From: Madurella fahalii
Taxonomy: Eukaryota; Ascomycota; Sordariomycetes; Sordariales
Length of the DNA: 64,000 nucleotides
NCBI GenBank assembly: GCA_029876055.1
Contig: CM056879.1
Location: 682,001-746,000 of the forward strand
Direction: 5' to 3'
In this document: in pieces, positions 21,930 to 33,159 of the stretch
How positions within the stretch are numbered: position 1 is the first letter of the stretch
Layout of the letters: every line of letters starts with the position of its first letter
The notes under the pieces: generated by a model
Database searches by the model: none
Seen by the model: the letters and a program-made list of their open reading frames with translations, nothing else
Told to the model about the DNA's origin: nothing
Position numbers and translations under genes: made by a program

Positions 21930-22103
21930 AAGATAAAGACCGTGTGGGATTTGGTACGGGATTAGTATTAGCATTCTGATAGGCCAAACGAAGCCAATCC
22001 CTTCTTTGTGCTTTTTTGCGCGTCTGGGCTAGGTACACCGGATTGGCTGCCTTGAAAAGTATATTATCATTCCTATCGAAGCGGACGAGTTGGCAATGCT
22101 ATT

Positions 22104-24158
22104 CTATCGTACATGCGTCGTCTTCCTGGCGTTCCTCCATGCTTCGGGTCGCACAATAAATGCAGACGTCTTACGCCCTTCCTCGTCGCGCGCATAAACC
22201 CTTAACCTCCAAGGCTCAGCGGTAACCATTTTTTCCTCTGAGTCATCGTCACGCATATACTCAGGGGGCTCGGTCTTCAAAGCGAGGGCGACGAGTTCTC
22301 CCACGTCGGACCAGCCCTCGTCTTCCTCCTCATAGGTCCTCTTCCGCACGTAATGCTCGGTGAAATGTATGAGTACCAGCGCCACATGGAGGAGGAGGAA
22401 GACCCACGCGGCCGACTCGGCGGCGCCGGTAATCCGGTATGCATATTGCCAGCTGTAGTACGATGTAACGATACTCAGGTACTGGTTTAGGTCGTCGATG
22501 GGGGTCATTGGCGCCGTCGCCCTCGTCAGGTCCGGGCCCCTCACTGTCACGCACTTGAGCTGCTGGAGCGGTGCCAGATATGGATCTCCCTCGCAATTGT
22601 ATACCGTCCACGAGTTCATGTGCCTGGATAACGCGTCCGTCAGGTACAGCCCGAAGGTGATGGACAGGCATTGCAGGTTATGCTGGCAGGTTGCGCGGAT
22701 TCGCTCGAACACGCCCACGGCATTCTGCGTTGAGTTCGCGACGGGGTCGACCTGGGGTTGGAGTACCGTGTCGAGCTGATTGGCCCAATCTGGGGCAATG
22801 GTGATCAGGTCGGCGGGGTCGGCAAAGGCCAAGGCTGAAATGTTAGGGTCGACGGAATAACTAGACTCTGCTGTCATCTGGTTCGGTTCTGATATCCAGA
22901 CGTTGCCTGCGGCCCATTTCGCAGCGACCAGGCAGAGTGTGTCTGCATCCGTTTTTTCACTCCAAAGAAAGGCGGTTGTGAGGTTAGCGGGGGGGTTCCT
23001 GCTAGTGTCCATGAAGACGCCCAGCGGCGTCGAGGTAACGTTGAAAGCGGCTTTGGGCAGTCCGAGGGTTCTAACGGTAGGAACTTCGGCAGGCTGTGGT
23101 ACACGAAACGGCAATTCAGGCACCTGGACTAGGTAGTGGGTTGTGTTAGTCGAGGAAGGCAAGCAGCGAATCGCAAGCGCGGGCTGACGCCAGCGGGACC
23201 TGCTAGTTGATACCAGGATCCTGGGCATATCGGCATCCAGCGTCCCATCGGGTGTAAACTGATATCGTTCGTTTTCCAACGCGATTTTTGCCTTGGTAGT
23301 GCGAAGCTTCGACCATTGTCTGTTTCCTTCTAGAGCTAGCTCCCGGGATACGATATCCATTGGGGATGTCGCATAAACCACAGTGGATCCGGGTTGGTTG
23401 TCCTTGGTCCACCCAACCGAGATGTCCCGAGCATGCTTCCTGCCACTGATAGTATAGTTTGAGATATATCCCGTCTGCTGGTTCGAATCTAGGATGCGAG
23501 GGAGGTAGTTGATAATCTGCTGCGCCGCTGTATGGGGGCACGCGGAATCTGAGACGGCCGAGGTTCCGGCGCGACCCGGCTGGCGCTCGCTCGCCGATAA
23601 TGATGGGCAAGAGCCGTTAAAATATGCCGTGTCGAGATATTCTGGGTACATGCTGCGAAGCTCTGAGCTCAATTGCGCTGACTGGATAAGAGCCAGATTG
23701 GCCGCCGTTGACAGAGCAGGAGGGGGTATCTCCCACCAGTCCAGCTTCGGCAACATCAAGATGCTCGCACTGGGCCCGGCCGCAACTGATGCGACAATGA
23801 GGACTATGATGAGAATCTTTGTCGTCAAGTCGCCTCTGTCGTTTGACGCTGACTTCGTTGCCGCTTGCCAGAACTGAGGGCTGATAATGTAAAGGGACGT
23901 GTTGACGTTGAATGGGGAAGCGAGAAAACCAAGCGGTATGCCTTGCGAACCTTTCAGACAAACCCGAACCCGGTGCAGGAGGACTGTCGATAGAGAGGCA
24001 ACTATAAGAAGCTCATGCACCTTCGCTGCGATGAGCAGCAGGTTAATTTCTGAAGGAGCTGGGGCCCATGTTAAATCCTTAACATAGACAACCAAAAGCG
24101 TCAGAGTGAAAGATATTGACAGAATATGCACTAGTATTGAAAGATGAAGAAACGCCAT
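22104..24158 (-). CDS. Uncharacterised fungal multi-span membrane protein
   Basis: A single exon of 684 residues. Hydrophobic segments lie near residues 5-27, 38-64 and 111-136, with a fourth at about 582-604. Between the third and fourth is a large domain of about 440 residues with several N-x-S/T sequons (NGS, NYT, NVT, NLT, NST) and paired cysteines, consistent with an extracellular or luminal position. The C-terminal 80 residues are charged and cytosolic-looking. This layout is common in a large family of uncharacterised Pezizomycotina membrane proteins; no enzyme motif is seen. The frame is intact. Confidence 0.8.
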   Translation of the reverse strand: MAFLHLSILVHILSISFTLTLLVVYVKDLTWAPAPSEINLLLIAAKVHELLIVASLSTVLLHRVRVCLKGSQGIPLGFLASPFNVNTSLYIISPQFWQAATKSASNDRGDLTTKILIIVLIVASVAAGPSASILMLPKLDWWEIPPPALSTAANLALIQSAQLSSELRSMYPEYLDTAYFNGSCPSLSASERQPGRAGTSAVSDSACPHTAAQQIINYLPRILDSNQQTGYISNYTISGRKHARDISVGWTKDNQPGSTVVYATSPMDIVSRELALEGNRQWSKLRTTKAKIALENERYQFTPDGTLDADMPRILVSTSRSRWRQPALAIRCLPSSTNTTHYLVQVPELPFRVPQPAEVPTVRTLGLPKAAFNVTSTPLGVFMDTSRNPPANLTTAFLWSEKTDADTLCLVAAKWAAGNVWISEPNQMTAESSYSVDPNISALAFADPADLITIAPDWANQLDTVLQPQVDPVANSTQNAVGVFERIRATCQHNLQCLSITFGLYLTDALSRHMNSWTVYNCEGDPYLAPLQQLKCVTVRGPDLTRATAPMTPIDDLNQYLSIVTSYYSWQYAYRITGAAESAAWVFLLLHVALVLIHFTEHYVRKRTYEEEDEGWSDVGELVALALKTEPPEYMRDDDSEEKMVTAEPWRLRVYARDEEGRKTSAFIVRPEAWRNARKTTHVR

Positions 24159-25111
24159 TTGGTTTGGGTCTCGAGGTTGCTCGAGGCACCATCGAGTGAA
24201 TGGGACTTGTCATACCAGCGACCCGTCTTTCTGCGTCAGCTATCTTAAGAATGGCGACAGTGGAAGCATTTCGGCCCTAATTACCTAACGAAGGTCCTTC
24301 CTCTTTATTTGGCCAGTCTTCTGCACGTGCGGTTCCAATCCAGAGCCCCTGGTTACGACTCCAGCCCTACGTTACTCCCCCCCTTGAGCCACCTACCCAG
24401 GGTACCTTTAGGAGTTTAGCCGACAGGCGCTACACCCCGGCCATCAAGTACCTGTTGGCAACACACCATGCAGAAAACCCCGCCGAAGGATTTGTGTAAT
24501 TTATATGGAGCGCCGGGAAAGTGGTCCGAAGGTGTCTCTGGCCCTGTGGCACCTTGAAGCGAAACCCAAGTTTTTCTTCATCCAGTCAAACGCAGACTTT
24601 CTGGAGCTGAGCTGGAAAGGTACTTGGGCTCAACCCAATTGTTTGCTCCGATTCACGCCATTGTATTGGCCCCCTTTTCTATTGGGCTAACGTGTTTATT
24701 AAGTATACATGGTGTATTTTGCGGGACCACCTCCTAGGATATAGGATAGGGATAGCAACGGTCAGAGGTCACCCAAACCAGGATACGGACTCTAGAGCAC
24801 CACGTAGTCACAAGATAAAGATCCTCAATTACGTTGCTGCTCGTAAGCGCCGGCCTTCTTTACCGAAAAATCTGCACTGCCAAGCATCCCGAAACGTGGG
24901 GTCCAAGATGGAGCACAGGATACGAAACCAAGTTCACGGTAGTTCCAATTATAACGTTAGGCAGTCGAGGGGCATATTCTCCTACCGCCAACGGAATATT
25001 CCATACTAGGCTCAAGGCAATCGACGGGAACCAATAATCATTCTGAGTATTCTTCCTAGCGAAGCGAGCAGATAGCCGTTCAAGATGTACACTACCCAAT
25101 AACGTGCGGGG
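24159..25111. other. Intergenic, no gene recognised
   Basis: Upstream of the membrane protein gene and downstream of the oxidoreductase gene (both minus strand). No gene, RNA or repeat seen. Confidence 0.4.
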
Positions 25112-26509
25112 CTACTTGGCCCTCGGCGGCACAGACCGAAACATATCGACCAAGCCTTCACACATGGTGGGATGAACCATGATCAGGTCCACCAGTTCTT
25201 TATACGGAAGCCCGAGTTTCATTACCAGCTGAACTGCTGGCAACAACTCCCCCGCGCTCGGCCCCAGCGCTGTGAACCCTAGCACCTTGTCACCATCAGC
25301 TTCGACCAGCGCCTTGGCGAAGCCGTCCGTCTCGCCTAGCGCACGGGTCCGTAGGAAGGCCGCCATCGGCGCCTTCGTCAGCCGATATGGAATGCCCTTC
25401 GCCTTTGCCTCCTCCTCGCGGAGGCCAACGTGCGCCAACTCGGGCGAAGTGAAGAGCGCAGAGGGGACCTGTCGTGTGGTCTTCCCACCTTCCCGCAGCG
25501 ACCCCGTGAGAGAAGCAAGAATTATGCGATGATCGTCCCATCCCATATGCGTAAAATAAGGGCTGCCAGCGCAGTCGCCGGCCGCGAAGACTCCGGGGAC
25601 TGACGTGCGAAGTTGTTCGTCGACGGCGACGTGGCCCGTGGGGGTGAGTTTGATGCCTGCCTCTACAAGACCAATGCCTGATGTATTCGGCGTCCGGCCA
25701 GCAGCCACGAGGAGGTGCGAGCCGCGGATCTCGGCCGGCCCCGACCCAGAAAGGGCCAGAACGACCTCCGTGCCAGACGTCCCAGACACTTTGGTAACGC
25801 TCGTCGATGTCAGGAACTGCACGCCCTCTCGAGCCAGGATTGCCGTGAGCGAGGCAACGACATCACCATCCTCATTCTTCAGCACTCGGGAATTCCGCTC
25901 GACGACCGTTACCTGCGCGCCGAAGCGCACAAACGCCTGCGCAAATTCCAGACCGACATAACCACCACCCAGGATGATGAGGTGGCTGGGGAGGGTCGTA
26001 AGATCCAGAAGCTCGACGTGCGTCAAAGGCTTCGCATCCGCAAGACCAGGAATCTTCGTATCCACGAACGCCTTGGACCCGGTGTTGATGACAACCGTCT
26101 TAGCCGTGAGCAGGCGCCCGTTAACCCTGACGGTCTTAGGGCCGGCAAGCTCGCCGTGCCCTCGGATGAGGTCGACCTTGGTGTCGGCAAAGATGCCCTG
26201 GAATAGGTCACCCATGCCGTCGACCACGGCCTTCTTCCGAGCGATTACCGCCGCCATGTCTGCTTTGAGGTCGTTGCGGGCAGCTCCGAGTCCAAATGCC
26301 GGAGCCTGGCGAGCCAGATGGGCGACATGGGCCGAGTGAACAAGCGTCTTGCTCGGCATGCAGGCCACACTGGGACAGGAGCCGGCGATAGGATTGTGCT
26401 CAATGACGGCGCACTTCTTTCCGTGGTTCGAGGAGAGGTCCCAAGCCAAGAGTTTGGCGGCCTCCCCGCCGCCGAGGGCGATGAAGTCGTATTGTTCGGG
26501 GCTTGTCAT
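25112..26509 (-). CDS. Class I pyridine nucleotide-disulfide oxidoreductase (mercuric-reductase / dihydrolipoamide-dehydrogenase-like)
   Basis: A single exon of 465 residues, full length for the family. It has an FAD-binding GGGEAAK loop, the redox-active C-x4-C (CPSVAC followed by MPSK), an NAD(P)H-binding GGGYVGLEFAQ Rossmann motif, ATP-like GDCAGSPYF FAD-binding segment, and the C-terminal dimer-interface HPTMCE His-Glu pair. The enzyme would pass electrons from NAD(P)H through FAD to the disulfide and then to an unknown substrate. It lacks the N-terminal metal-binding domain of true mercuric reductases. The N-terminal loop GGGEAAK differs from the usual GxGxxG, as in several bacterial RclA-like or MerA-like relatives. 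Intronless and GC-rich, so bacterial origin is possible but unproven. Confidence 0.88.
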   Translation of the reverse strand: MTSPEQYDFIALGGGEAAKLLAWDLSSNHGKKCAVIEHNPIAGSCPSVACMPSKTLVHSAHVAHLARQAPAFGLGAARNDLKADMAAVIARKKAVVDGMGDLFQGIFADTKVDLIRGHGELAGPKTVRVNGRLLTAKTVVINTGSKAFVDTKIPGLADAKPLTHVELLDLTTLPSHLIILGGGYVGLEFAQAFVRFGAQVTVVERNSRVLKNEDGDVVASLTAILAREGVQFLTSTSVTKVSGTSGTEVVLALSGSGPAEIRGSHLLVAAGRTPNTSGIGLVEAGIKLTPTGHVAVDEQLRTSVPGVFAAGDCAGSPYFTHMGWDDHRIILASLTGSLREGGKTTRQVPSALFTSPELAHVGLREEEAKAKGIPYRLTKAPMAAFLRTRALGETDGFAKALVEADGDKVLGFTALGPSAGELLPAVQLVMKLGLPYKELVDLIMVHPTMCEGLVDMFRSVPPRAK

Positions 26510-28978
26510 GGCGATTATAGTTGGTTTGTCTGGCAGTGGAATGGCGCACTGATGTGGTTAGACTTAGGGCCTCTGGCCAGTGCTTGCGATTCTGTCCGGT
26601 CCCGTCCTCCATGCTTGGTGGTGCCGGTCGGCCAAATATATACAAAAGCTCGAGCACCAGGAAGGGGCAGTTGCTTTCAGACATTTGTGGTAACCAATAA
26701 CCCAACCCTGGAAGTTTGGAATCATTCTCGATATCCGGATTCCAATGGCACTCCACAGCGCTGCAGGCCGATCCGGCCCGGATATGCGTTCCCATACTTA
26801 CACTCGATCCGATTCGCTAGGCTTCTTAGGAATCCGGGGATTCGGTGGGCCTCTTCGGAATCACCGGTTCGGACGGCAGACATCTGGATGATTTATTCTC
26901 TAGCTCTATGCATCTCAGACCAATCCTTTACATCATCAGCACGTAGTCCACAGAGCAACACACCCTTAGCCCAACGACCAAAGTCGCAGCGACGTGGAAA
27001 TAGAAAGGCTGCGCAACGTCGAAGAGAGAATTACCACCGTCGTTTCGAATGGTAGGTATTTTAGCCCGATGCACAAGAAACCGCCACCAAAATTAGTACG
27101 TTCCCCTCATACCGATTGGTAGGCCAATGAGGATTGCTGACTAAGTACCCATCCATGATCGTGGCCCCTCCCGCCCCTCAACTCCTTGCGCGCGTCGCGA
27201 CCCCGGCTACCTCGTGCATCACCCTCGCCGCCAGCAAGACCCAAGCCATAGCACGCCAGTTTTGGCGTGGTGAGCCGCACATGGGATACATCGATGCCCA
27301 TCACCATCGCCCGTATCCATCGACCATACGCCAATCATTCCCCCGTACCACCTGTAAGGGTAGGCTCCATGGCCTGCTTACTCATGAAGACTTCTCGCAC
27401 CTCTCGTACTTCCAGCGCCAGGTCTTAGCGTTCGCATTCGCATTCGCGGCCAACCCATGCTCGGCCGTAAATCCATCACCCTTCTTTGCCCTCAGTAAGC
27501 ACGACACTGAGAACCGGTCCCCTCCCTGGCCGTCGATAGGAAAAACCCGGTATAAAGCGGAGCGGAGCGGCGCCTCCCTCAGGAAAAGTACCGCAGCACG
27601 TCTGCTACGTTGGTGATGGCGTGTCTGTCTCTTCGGTTTCACTATCCTCGTGGTAGTTGAGGAAATACAGCGTAGGTAGGCTTAGAAACCAGCTAGGACT
27701 AGTGCCAGGTTGCGTTGCTCACTATTTACACTGTTGCATCGGCTCTCTGTCAACCTCTCACTGTCACATAGCGTGAGTCGACACCTCTACAAGCGCTATC
27801 GGATGGCATACCGGGCAAATACTGAGTCAAATGGCTGCTAGAGACAAACAAGGGGTTCTTTATCAGCTCCTCGTCAGCATCTTTGTCCTAGCCGTAACAT
27901 TCGCCCGGGTTGAGCAAGGCTTAAGCACAGGCAGCTAAGGAGCTGGCAAATTGTGTCCTCTTTTTCCTCCCCGTTGCTATCTTGGCGGGTGTTTCCAGTA
28001 CCGGAGGGCTGGGGTTTGCTCGGGAGAGCCGCCATAGTGGAACCTACCAAGCAGAAGAAAGCGGGACCCGGTTTGGGCATCCGAGAATGAATGACTCTCC
28101 CGGTCGGTGTGGTAATCGGATTAAGATGCTTGGGAACTAAAGTTTTGCGAAGGTGTGCCGGGACATGAGGTCTTTAGAATGCATTTCGTACGGCCCCGCA
28201 AGGGTTGGTCAGGATTACTAGCGGCCGGTTTGGTCAGAATTAGAGGTGATATTCTCCGCGTATCATGGTTAGCGGTTGTCCGGTAAACCCTAGGACAGGC
28301 CATCTCGTTATAAAGATATCAAGAAGAACCGATCCCACTATCTAAACCAAGGCACTTTCATCCCCCAACCCCATACTACCTAACTGCCGGCTCGGAGTTC
28401 TCTACACCCAACCCACCACCAGCTTAGACTCGACAACTTTGCCTAAAATCTTCCTCCTCTATGCATACCATACCCTCATATGCAAGCCAATGTTATTATG
28501 GAATAGGGGCCGTTCTAGATAACCCGCATGTCATGGAACTTGCTGCCCTTGATTCTGAGAAGAGACACTAGAAGAGTGCGGAGAGCGATGCTGCACTTGA
28601 AGAGGTCTCCGCAAACGCACACTTATTATTCTCGGCTGACTAGACTATAGCCAAAGAAAGATGTTCTATGTGAATACCTCGACAAGAAGGGAGGCGTTGT
28701 ATTATGGGTTAAAATGAACGACCATAGGCTCATGGAAGTGTAAAACGAGTAAGAAACATGCAATATGCGATATAGAAACTTGACACGCTAAAGGAGGCCA
28801 AGAGAAGATTCGACGATGGACTAACAGTAGAGAGAGGAATCTAGATAAGGAGAGAGGAACGGACGGAGTGATGGAAAACGAGAACGGAAGAAGGAAGGAA
28901 AAAACAAGATGAACTAGCCCAACGTCCCCGGCACAAACCCTGGTCCTAACACCCTCGACAATCATAGCCCAGTAGCCG
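26510..28978. other. Gene-free 2.5 kb
   Basis: The longest gap in the window. Frames at 26318-27055 and 27134-27616 are open but compositionally odd, with no domain or splice logic. No transposon ends or RNA genes are seen. It may hold non-coding transcripts or decayed genes. Confidence 0.35.
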
Positions 28979-29691
28979 TCAATGTTTTTTGGTGTCTCTG
29001 TGGCGCTTGACGTTATCTTTGCGGCCTTTATAATCACATGTGGGGCATTTGTCCTCGTCCCTCGGGATGTTCCGTTGTCTCGCCTCCTCGGGGTGTCTGG
29101 ACCACATGTGGCGGTTAAGGTCTTTCGTTTCGGCGCCGCCACCGTCGCAGAGATCGCACCTGCGTCGCTTGGTGTGGTTGTTGTAGTGCTTACTGGAGAT
29201 GCCGTCAAGTGTTAGTTTCTAAAAGGGAATCTTTTAGGCTGGTTGAGGGAGACTGGAGACACGAACTCAAGGTCGCACTGCCGGGGATAGGAATTGTTGC
29301 AACCATCATAGGGGCAGACGAACGGCAGGTCAGAGGAGGCGCCGGCGTCGGTGCCGCCGCCATCGCCGCTCTCGTGAGGCCAATAAGCTTGGGAAGCCGC
29401 ATCCTGAGCGTACTCCTCGAGATTAAGGTTGTTTAATGGGCCGCCGGTCTGATCTGATGTGAATGTTGTGGTGGTTAGGGGCGTAGGGCCAAAATTGCCA
29501 AAGTTTGTTACGGCGGGGTCGGGAGTGACAGATGGGTTTTGGGCCGGCCAAAACGACGACGTGCTAGCGTCGGTGGCAGCGTGGTGGAAGGCTGCTCCTT
29601 GCGATGGAGCGCCACTAGCCATGGTAAGGTCTGAGAAACGGGAGTCGAGTTCGGGGTCGAAGACCGCGTCGTTGGGTTCAGGGTTAGCCAT
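28979..29691 (-). CDS. C2H2 zinc-finger protein
   Basis: Two exons, 29691-29267 and 29192-28979, with a 74-base intron (GTTCGT...CCAG); 212 residues. The splice falls inside the first finger and gives CPYDGCNNSYPRQCDL joined to DKHYNNH. It is followed by CDLC...HMWSRH and a last finger CPTCDYKGRKDNVKRH near the end. The N-terminal 130 residues are Ser/Thr/Pro/Asn-rich, like an activation region. It probably binds DNA in the nucleus; the target is unknown. The same frame continues upstream to 30048 (MPSYASS..., ASWNPEDGTIDPRLLS) but is cut by a TAG at 29710-29712, so the true N-terminus may be about 120 residues longer in relatives. Confidence 0.72.
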
Positions 29692-29709
29692 GTCTGCAGG
29701 GTAAGGAAC

Positions 29710-30048
29710 CTATGGCCCTTGCGCAACCATGGGTGCCCCTGAAGCTGGAACGTGCGGGCTTTGGTAGTAGAATCCCGAGGGCAATTCCTCGGCACCGTAG
29801 GACCAAGATGGCAGGTTTTCGTAAGCCGCTGAAACGGGCAGTGCCGTCGTGGTCTCACAGAGAGTAAAAGGAGGGTGAAGATTGTTGTCAAACTGAGGTT
29901 GGGAATCAACCGGGGGAGGGGGAATGCTTAAAAGTCGAGGATCAATTGTCCCGTCTTCGGGATTCCAAGAGGCGGTGGCTGGGTCCAGTGCTGCAGGAGG
30001 GCGGGACCCGCCTCGGGACCTCCCCCGCGAGGATGCATAGGACGGCAT
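29710..30048 (-). pseudogene. Former 5' part of the C2H2 gene, cut off by TAG
   Basis: In frame with the downstream C2H2 coding sequence, this stretch encodes a basic Arg/Ser/Gly start (from 30048), then ASWNPEDGTIDPRLLS and a Pro/Gln-rich region typical of N-termini of fungal C2H2 regulators. It ends at TAG 29710-29712, after which the frame resumes as VPYPADMANPEP. The stop could be a CAG-to-TAG change, a recoded stop, or the end of an upstream ORF. Confidence 0.45.
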
Positions 30049-31341
30049 GCTCGCCTGCCCGGGAAAAGGAAGCTCGTTGTCTGTGTTCTGAGTGGCTCGT
30101 AGTACACACCGTTGCTGCCCAAGTCGACGGCCTCGTCTGGTCGTAGCTCAGATGCGCGGGATCTTTCACTCTGGAGGAAGATCCAGTTACCGGCCAGTTC
30201 TTCGATACAACTAATTCGCGAAGCCAAAGGGGAACTTACACAAAGTCCGCACTACACTTCGCTAGGTTCCTCAAGGACACCAATACAGGCCCTTGAACAA
30301 GTGGATCCGGAGGCTCGGGAGTTGGCAATCAAGGTGTGTGTGGGTGGTGCTCTTGCAACATGAGTCCACCTAGGTATTCAGCGGAAAAGTGGGACGAATG
30401 CGGATGCCCTACTGGTTCTGTTGTAGCATCGCGCTTGGGGAAACGCAACCAGACCAAGGACCGATTTGTCAGGGCTCCTGACTCAGACGTGGGATGGGTG
30501 TGAGGTGGAATCTCTGCGGCAAATATCGCAGTTCATATACTAAGCCAATTCGAGCTCGCCGACGGAACCTTTGGGCATCAAGTTGGAGGCATCTCACAGG
30601 GCTCTAGCGCTGAGATGTGAGGCCCAGCGTGGAACCCCTGGCCGCCGAGCGGCCAACTTTGGCCGGTATTGCCAGCGGGTCTTTCACTCGATTCTGCACA
30701 GAGGCCCACGGTGAGGCCCGCAGCCTGCTGCATGACTGCTACGGCAAGCTGGAGTCAGGGAGACAGGGCTCTGATATTCCGGGTTTAGATCCACCCAATC
30801 AGCTGTCTGTTGACGTCTTCGGTCGCCTCTCCTTTAGATGGGTCTGCAGCTAGGCGTTTCAGGAGGCCGCAGACCTCACCGAACCATTGCCCTCTAAAAA
30901 GCCGGTTCGGAGCTGTAAGCACGAATATACGCATCTTCACTCCGAAGAGGCATACAGGAAAAAATGAAAATGATTCTTCCAGTGAAAGCCCTGAAAAATT
31001 GATTGGAAAAGGAGCAGCGTCGTGTTGCTGCCTCTCTGACAGCCTCCCGTCTAGCAAGTAGCAAGTGCATAAGCGACTTGTTTGTCAGCCCTCTATGTAA
31101 AATGGAGAGAGGCATACATTCTTAGATATGCCTCCGCCAATAAGCAGCCGAGGGATGTCACCTCACCTAAACTGCCTGATCGATCACAACAGGGTTTGTC
31201 GGTATTCAGGATATAATTCCAGGCTTAATTCCATGTGGCTTTCCCTATCGTCGTCGCAAGGCACCGTATCTAGCATATTCCCTCCCAGCTTTTTGCATCC
31301 CCTGAGCATTCTATTCACTCTTCTCGCCTACTTGGTTCAGC
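30049..31341. other. Intergenic, no gene recognised
   Basis: Divergent spacer between the C2H2 gene and the deaminase gene. No family or repeat is seen; both promoters should lie here. Confidence 0.4.
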
Positions 31342-33159
31342 ATGGCGGTTGAAGACTCTGGCATTGTTCCGTTGCCTGCACCCTTAGGCACCTGGCGTTT
31401 CTACGAGCCTCTCCTCCTCCTCTACTGCCTCAAATCAGTCCTTCCAATGAACAATGGCACGCGCCCGTCTGATCTGGAAGGCATTGCGGACAAGGAGCCC
31501 AGAGAGGCGTTCTTTTGCTTCGTCAACAAGCTGAGCCAGGTCTGCGACAGTGAGCGCGGCGGTGGCACCATCACGGCTTTTGGAGTGTTGCAAACAGGTT
31601 CCATCGAGTATCGCTTCGCATCCAACCAGCGTGACAGTCAGAGTCTTGATGGAGTCCGTCGCTATGTAATAGACTTGTTGGAGACCTTGGGTCAAGCCCC
31701 TGATGCGACTTTCAGAGACGCAAACCAGCGAGCTGCTCTAACTGCCCAGATCTTGGGTAAGATTCTTGGCTTCAACCAACAGCGGATCAAAATCTATCTT
31801 CGTTGTCTACTGAAGCATATTGACTTCTGCATTGACGGCTGTCATGCTGAGGGGACCACCGATTGTAAGAAATACCGATTAATCGAGAAGGGAGTTTATC
31901 TTGTTGCTGACAGCTGAATCTCCGTCCATCTAGCCTTAGCTACCGCTCAAGATTTACAGAACTTAAAAGGACGGGCGAAACGCGCCGATGAGAACGACTT
32001 AGACAACTCCGAGTGTGGGTCTCTAGCCACTTACCCGAGGCGAGCGGGGCTTTACTGATATCTCTTATAGTCATCAGCCGAACCATTGAGTTGTTGCGAG
32101 CCGTTAAGCCACTATATGATGATGACCGATCCAGAGACTTCATGCGTGAGAAGGCCAGGGAGGATCGTGAGAAGGCCAGGGAGGATCGGGAGGATCGGGA
32201 GGATCGGGAGGAGTCCAACGGAAATCGTTGGTCTGAGTTGTGCCATTTCCTCGGCCGCCTCCGTACGTGGTCTCCAAAAACATCGATTGCTAGTTCGACA
32301 TCGCTAACACTAGCCAGACTCGTATTCAGTCGCAACAAAGGTCTTCCTCTGCGCCCGTGGCCGCTGGCCAGAGCTCTTCGAAGCCTTCGAAGTCACCTAC
32401 ATTCTCTCTAGCAAACCAAACACGCAAACCCCTTCCGTCCGTCGCTCCGCAGCTCGCATGTTGGAGCGCCTCACCAACGATCCGGAGGTCCTCAATGCGT
32501 ACTACAAGGAAGCTGAGCGGCTCCAGGGCCTGGGTCTCGACAAAAAAATCCAGGAAAAAGTTAAACCGCGCAACTTCGCGCCCATAATCCACGCCGAAGT
32601 CAATCTCTGCGACGACATCCTTCGCGAGGAGCGCAACCCGCACGGCGAGGGCCGCGTTCGCTTCTTCAACGAGAGCGTCTTCGGCCGCTACATCGGCAGC
32701 AGCAAGCCGACCTGTCGGCTGTGCGACCTGTACTTCCACGCGCCGTCGGGCCCCAACATCGAAGTCCGCAAGTCGCACCTGAACTTGTACTACAACTGGC
32801 GCGCGCCAGACGTCTACCGCCAAGACGGTGCCGCGGCCGAGCAGGCGCGCAAGACCATTCTCGAATCAATGATAGCGAGCATCAAGCACCAAACGATGAA
32901 GACGATTGTGGATAGGTTGGCGGTCGGGAAGAGATATGACTCAAATACTACCACGTCGTATCCATTTAGTACGAGGTTCTACTACGGGGCGGGATCGGCA
33001 AGGGCACCGGATGGTATGTCGTCTATTCGAGAGGTTGGTGGTGATTCGGAGAACGGAGAAGGAGGGTCGAGAAGCGAGGTCACCGCGGGGGTGGTGGACG
33101 ATTTGGCATCTACGTTAGGTCAAGTTGATCTTGGATCGGAAAGCGGCCGGCCAGACTAG
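31342..33159 (+). CDS. OTT_1508-like deaminase family protein
   Basis: Four exons: 31342-31864, 31952-32014, 32071-32262, 32318-33159; 539 residues. All joins keep phase, and the last gives GRLHSYSVATKVFL, a family-like stretch. The deaminase core has HAEVNLCDD (H351, E353) and CRLC (C392, C395), the zinc and proton-shuttle residues of the cytidine-deaminase fold as in the OTT_1508-like family. The N-terminal 200 residues are helical and typical of the fungal members. Residues around 220-245 are a charged tandem repeat (REKARED, REDRED). The C-terminus is disordered and acidic. Substrate is unknown; nucleic-acid or nucleotide deamination is inferred from the fold. The frame is intact. Confidence 0.8.
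32146..32213 (+). repeat. Coding tandem repeat in the deaminase gene
   Basis: Two perfect 21-base copies (GTGAGAAGGCCAGGGAGGATC) are followed by shorter GGGAGGATC units. They encode alternating charged residues in a likely helix linking the N-terminal region to the deaminase core. Copy number could vary between strains. Confidence 0.8.

Noticed and set aside
26318..27055. 245-codon plus-strand open frame
   Set aside because: First part is antisense to the oxidoreductase; the rest has no motif or plausible splice partner.
27134..27616. 160-codon plus-strand open frame
   Set aside because: Ala/Pro/His-rich start and repeated AFAFAFAA; no domain, no flanking gene structure.
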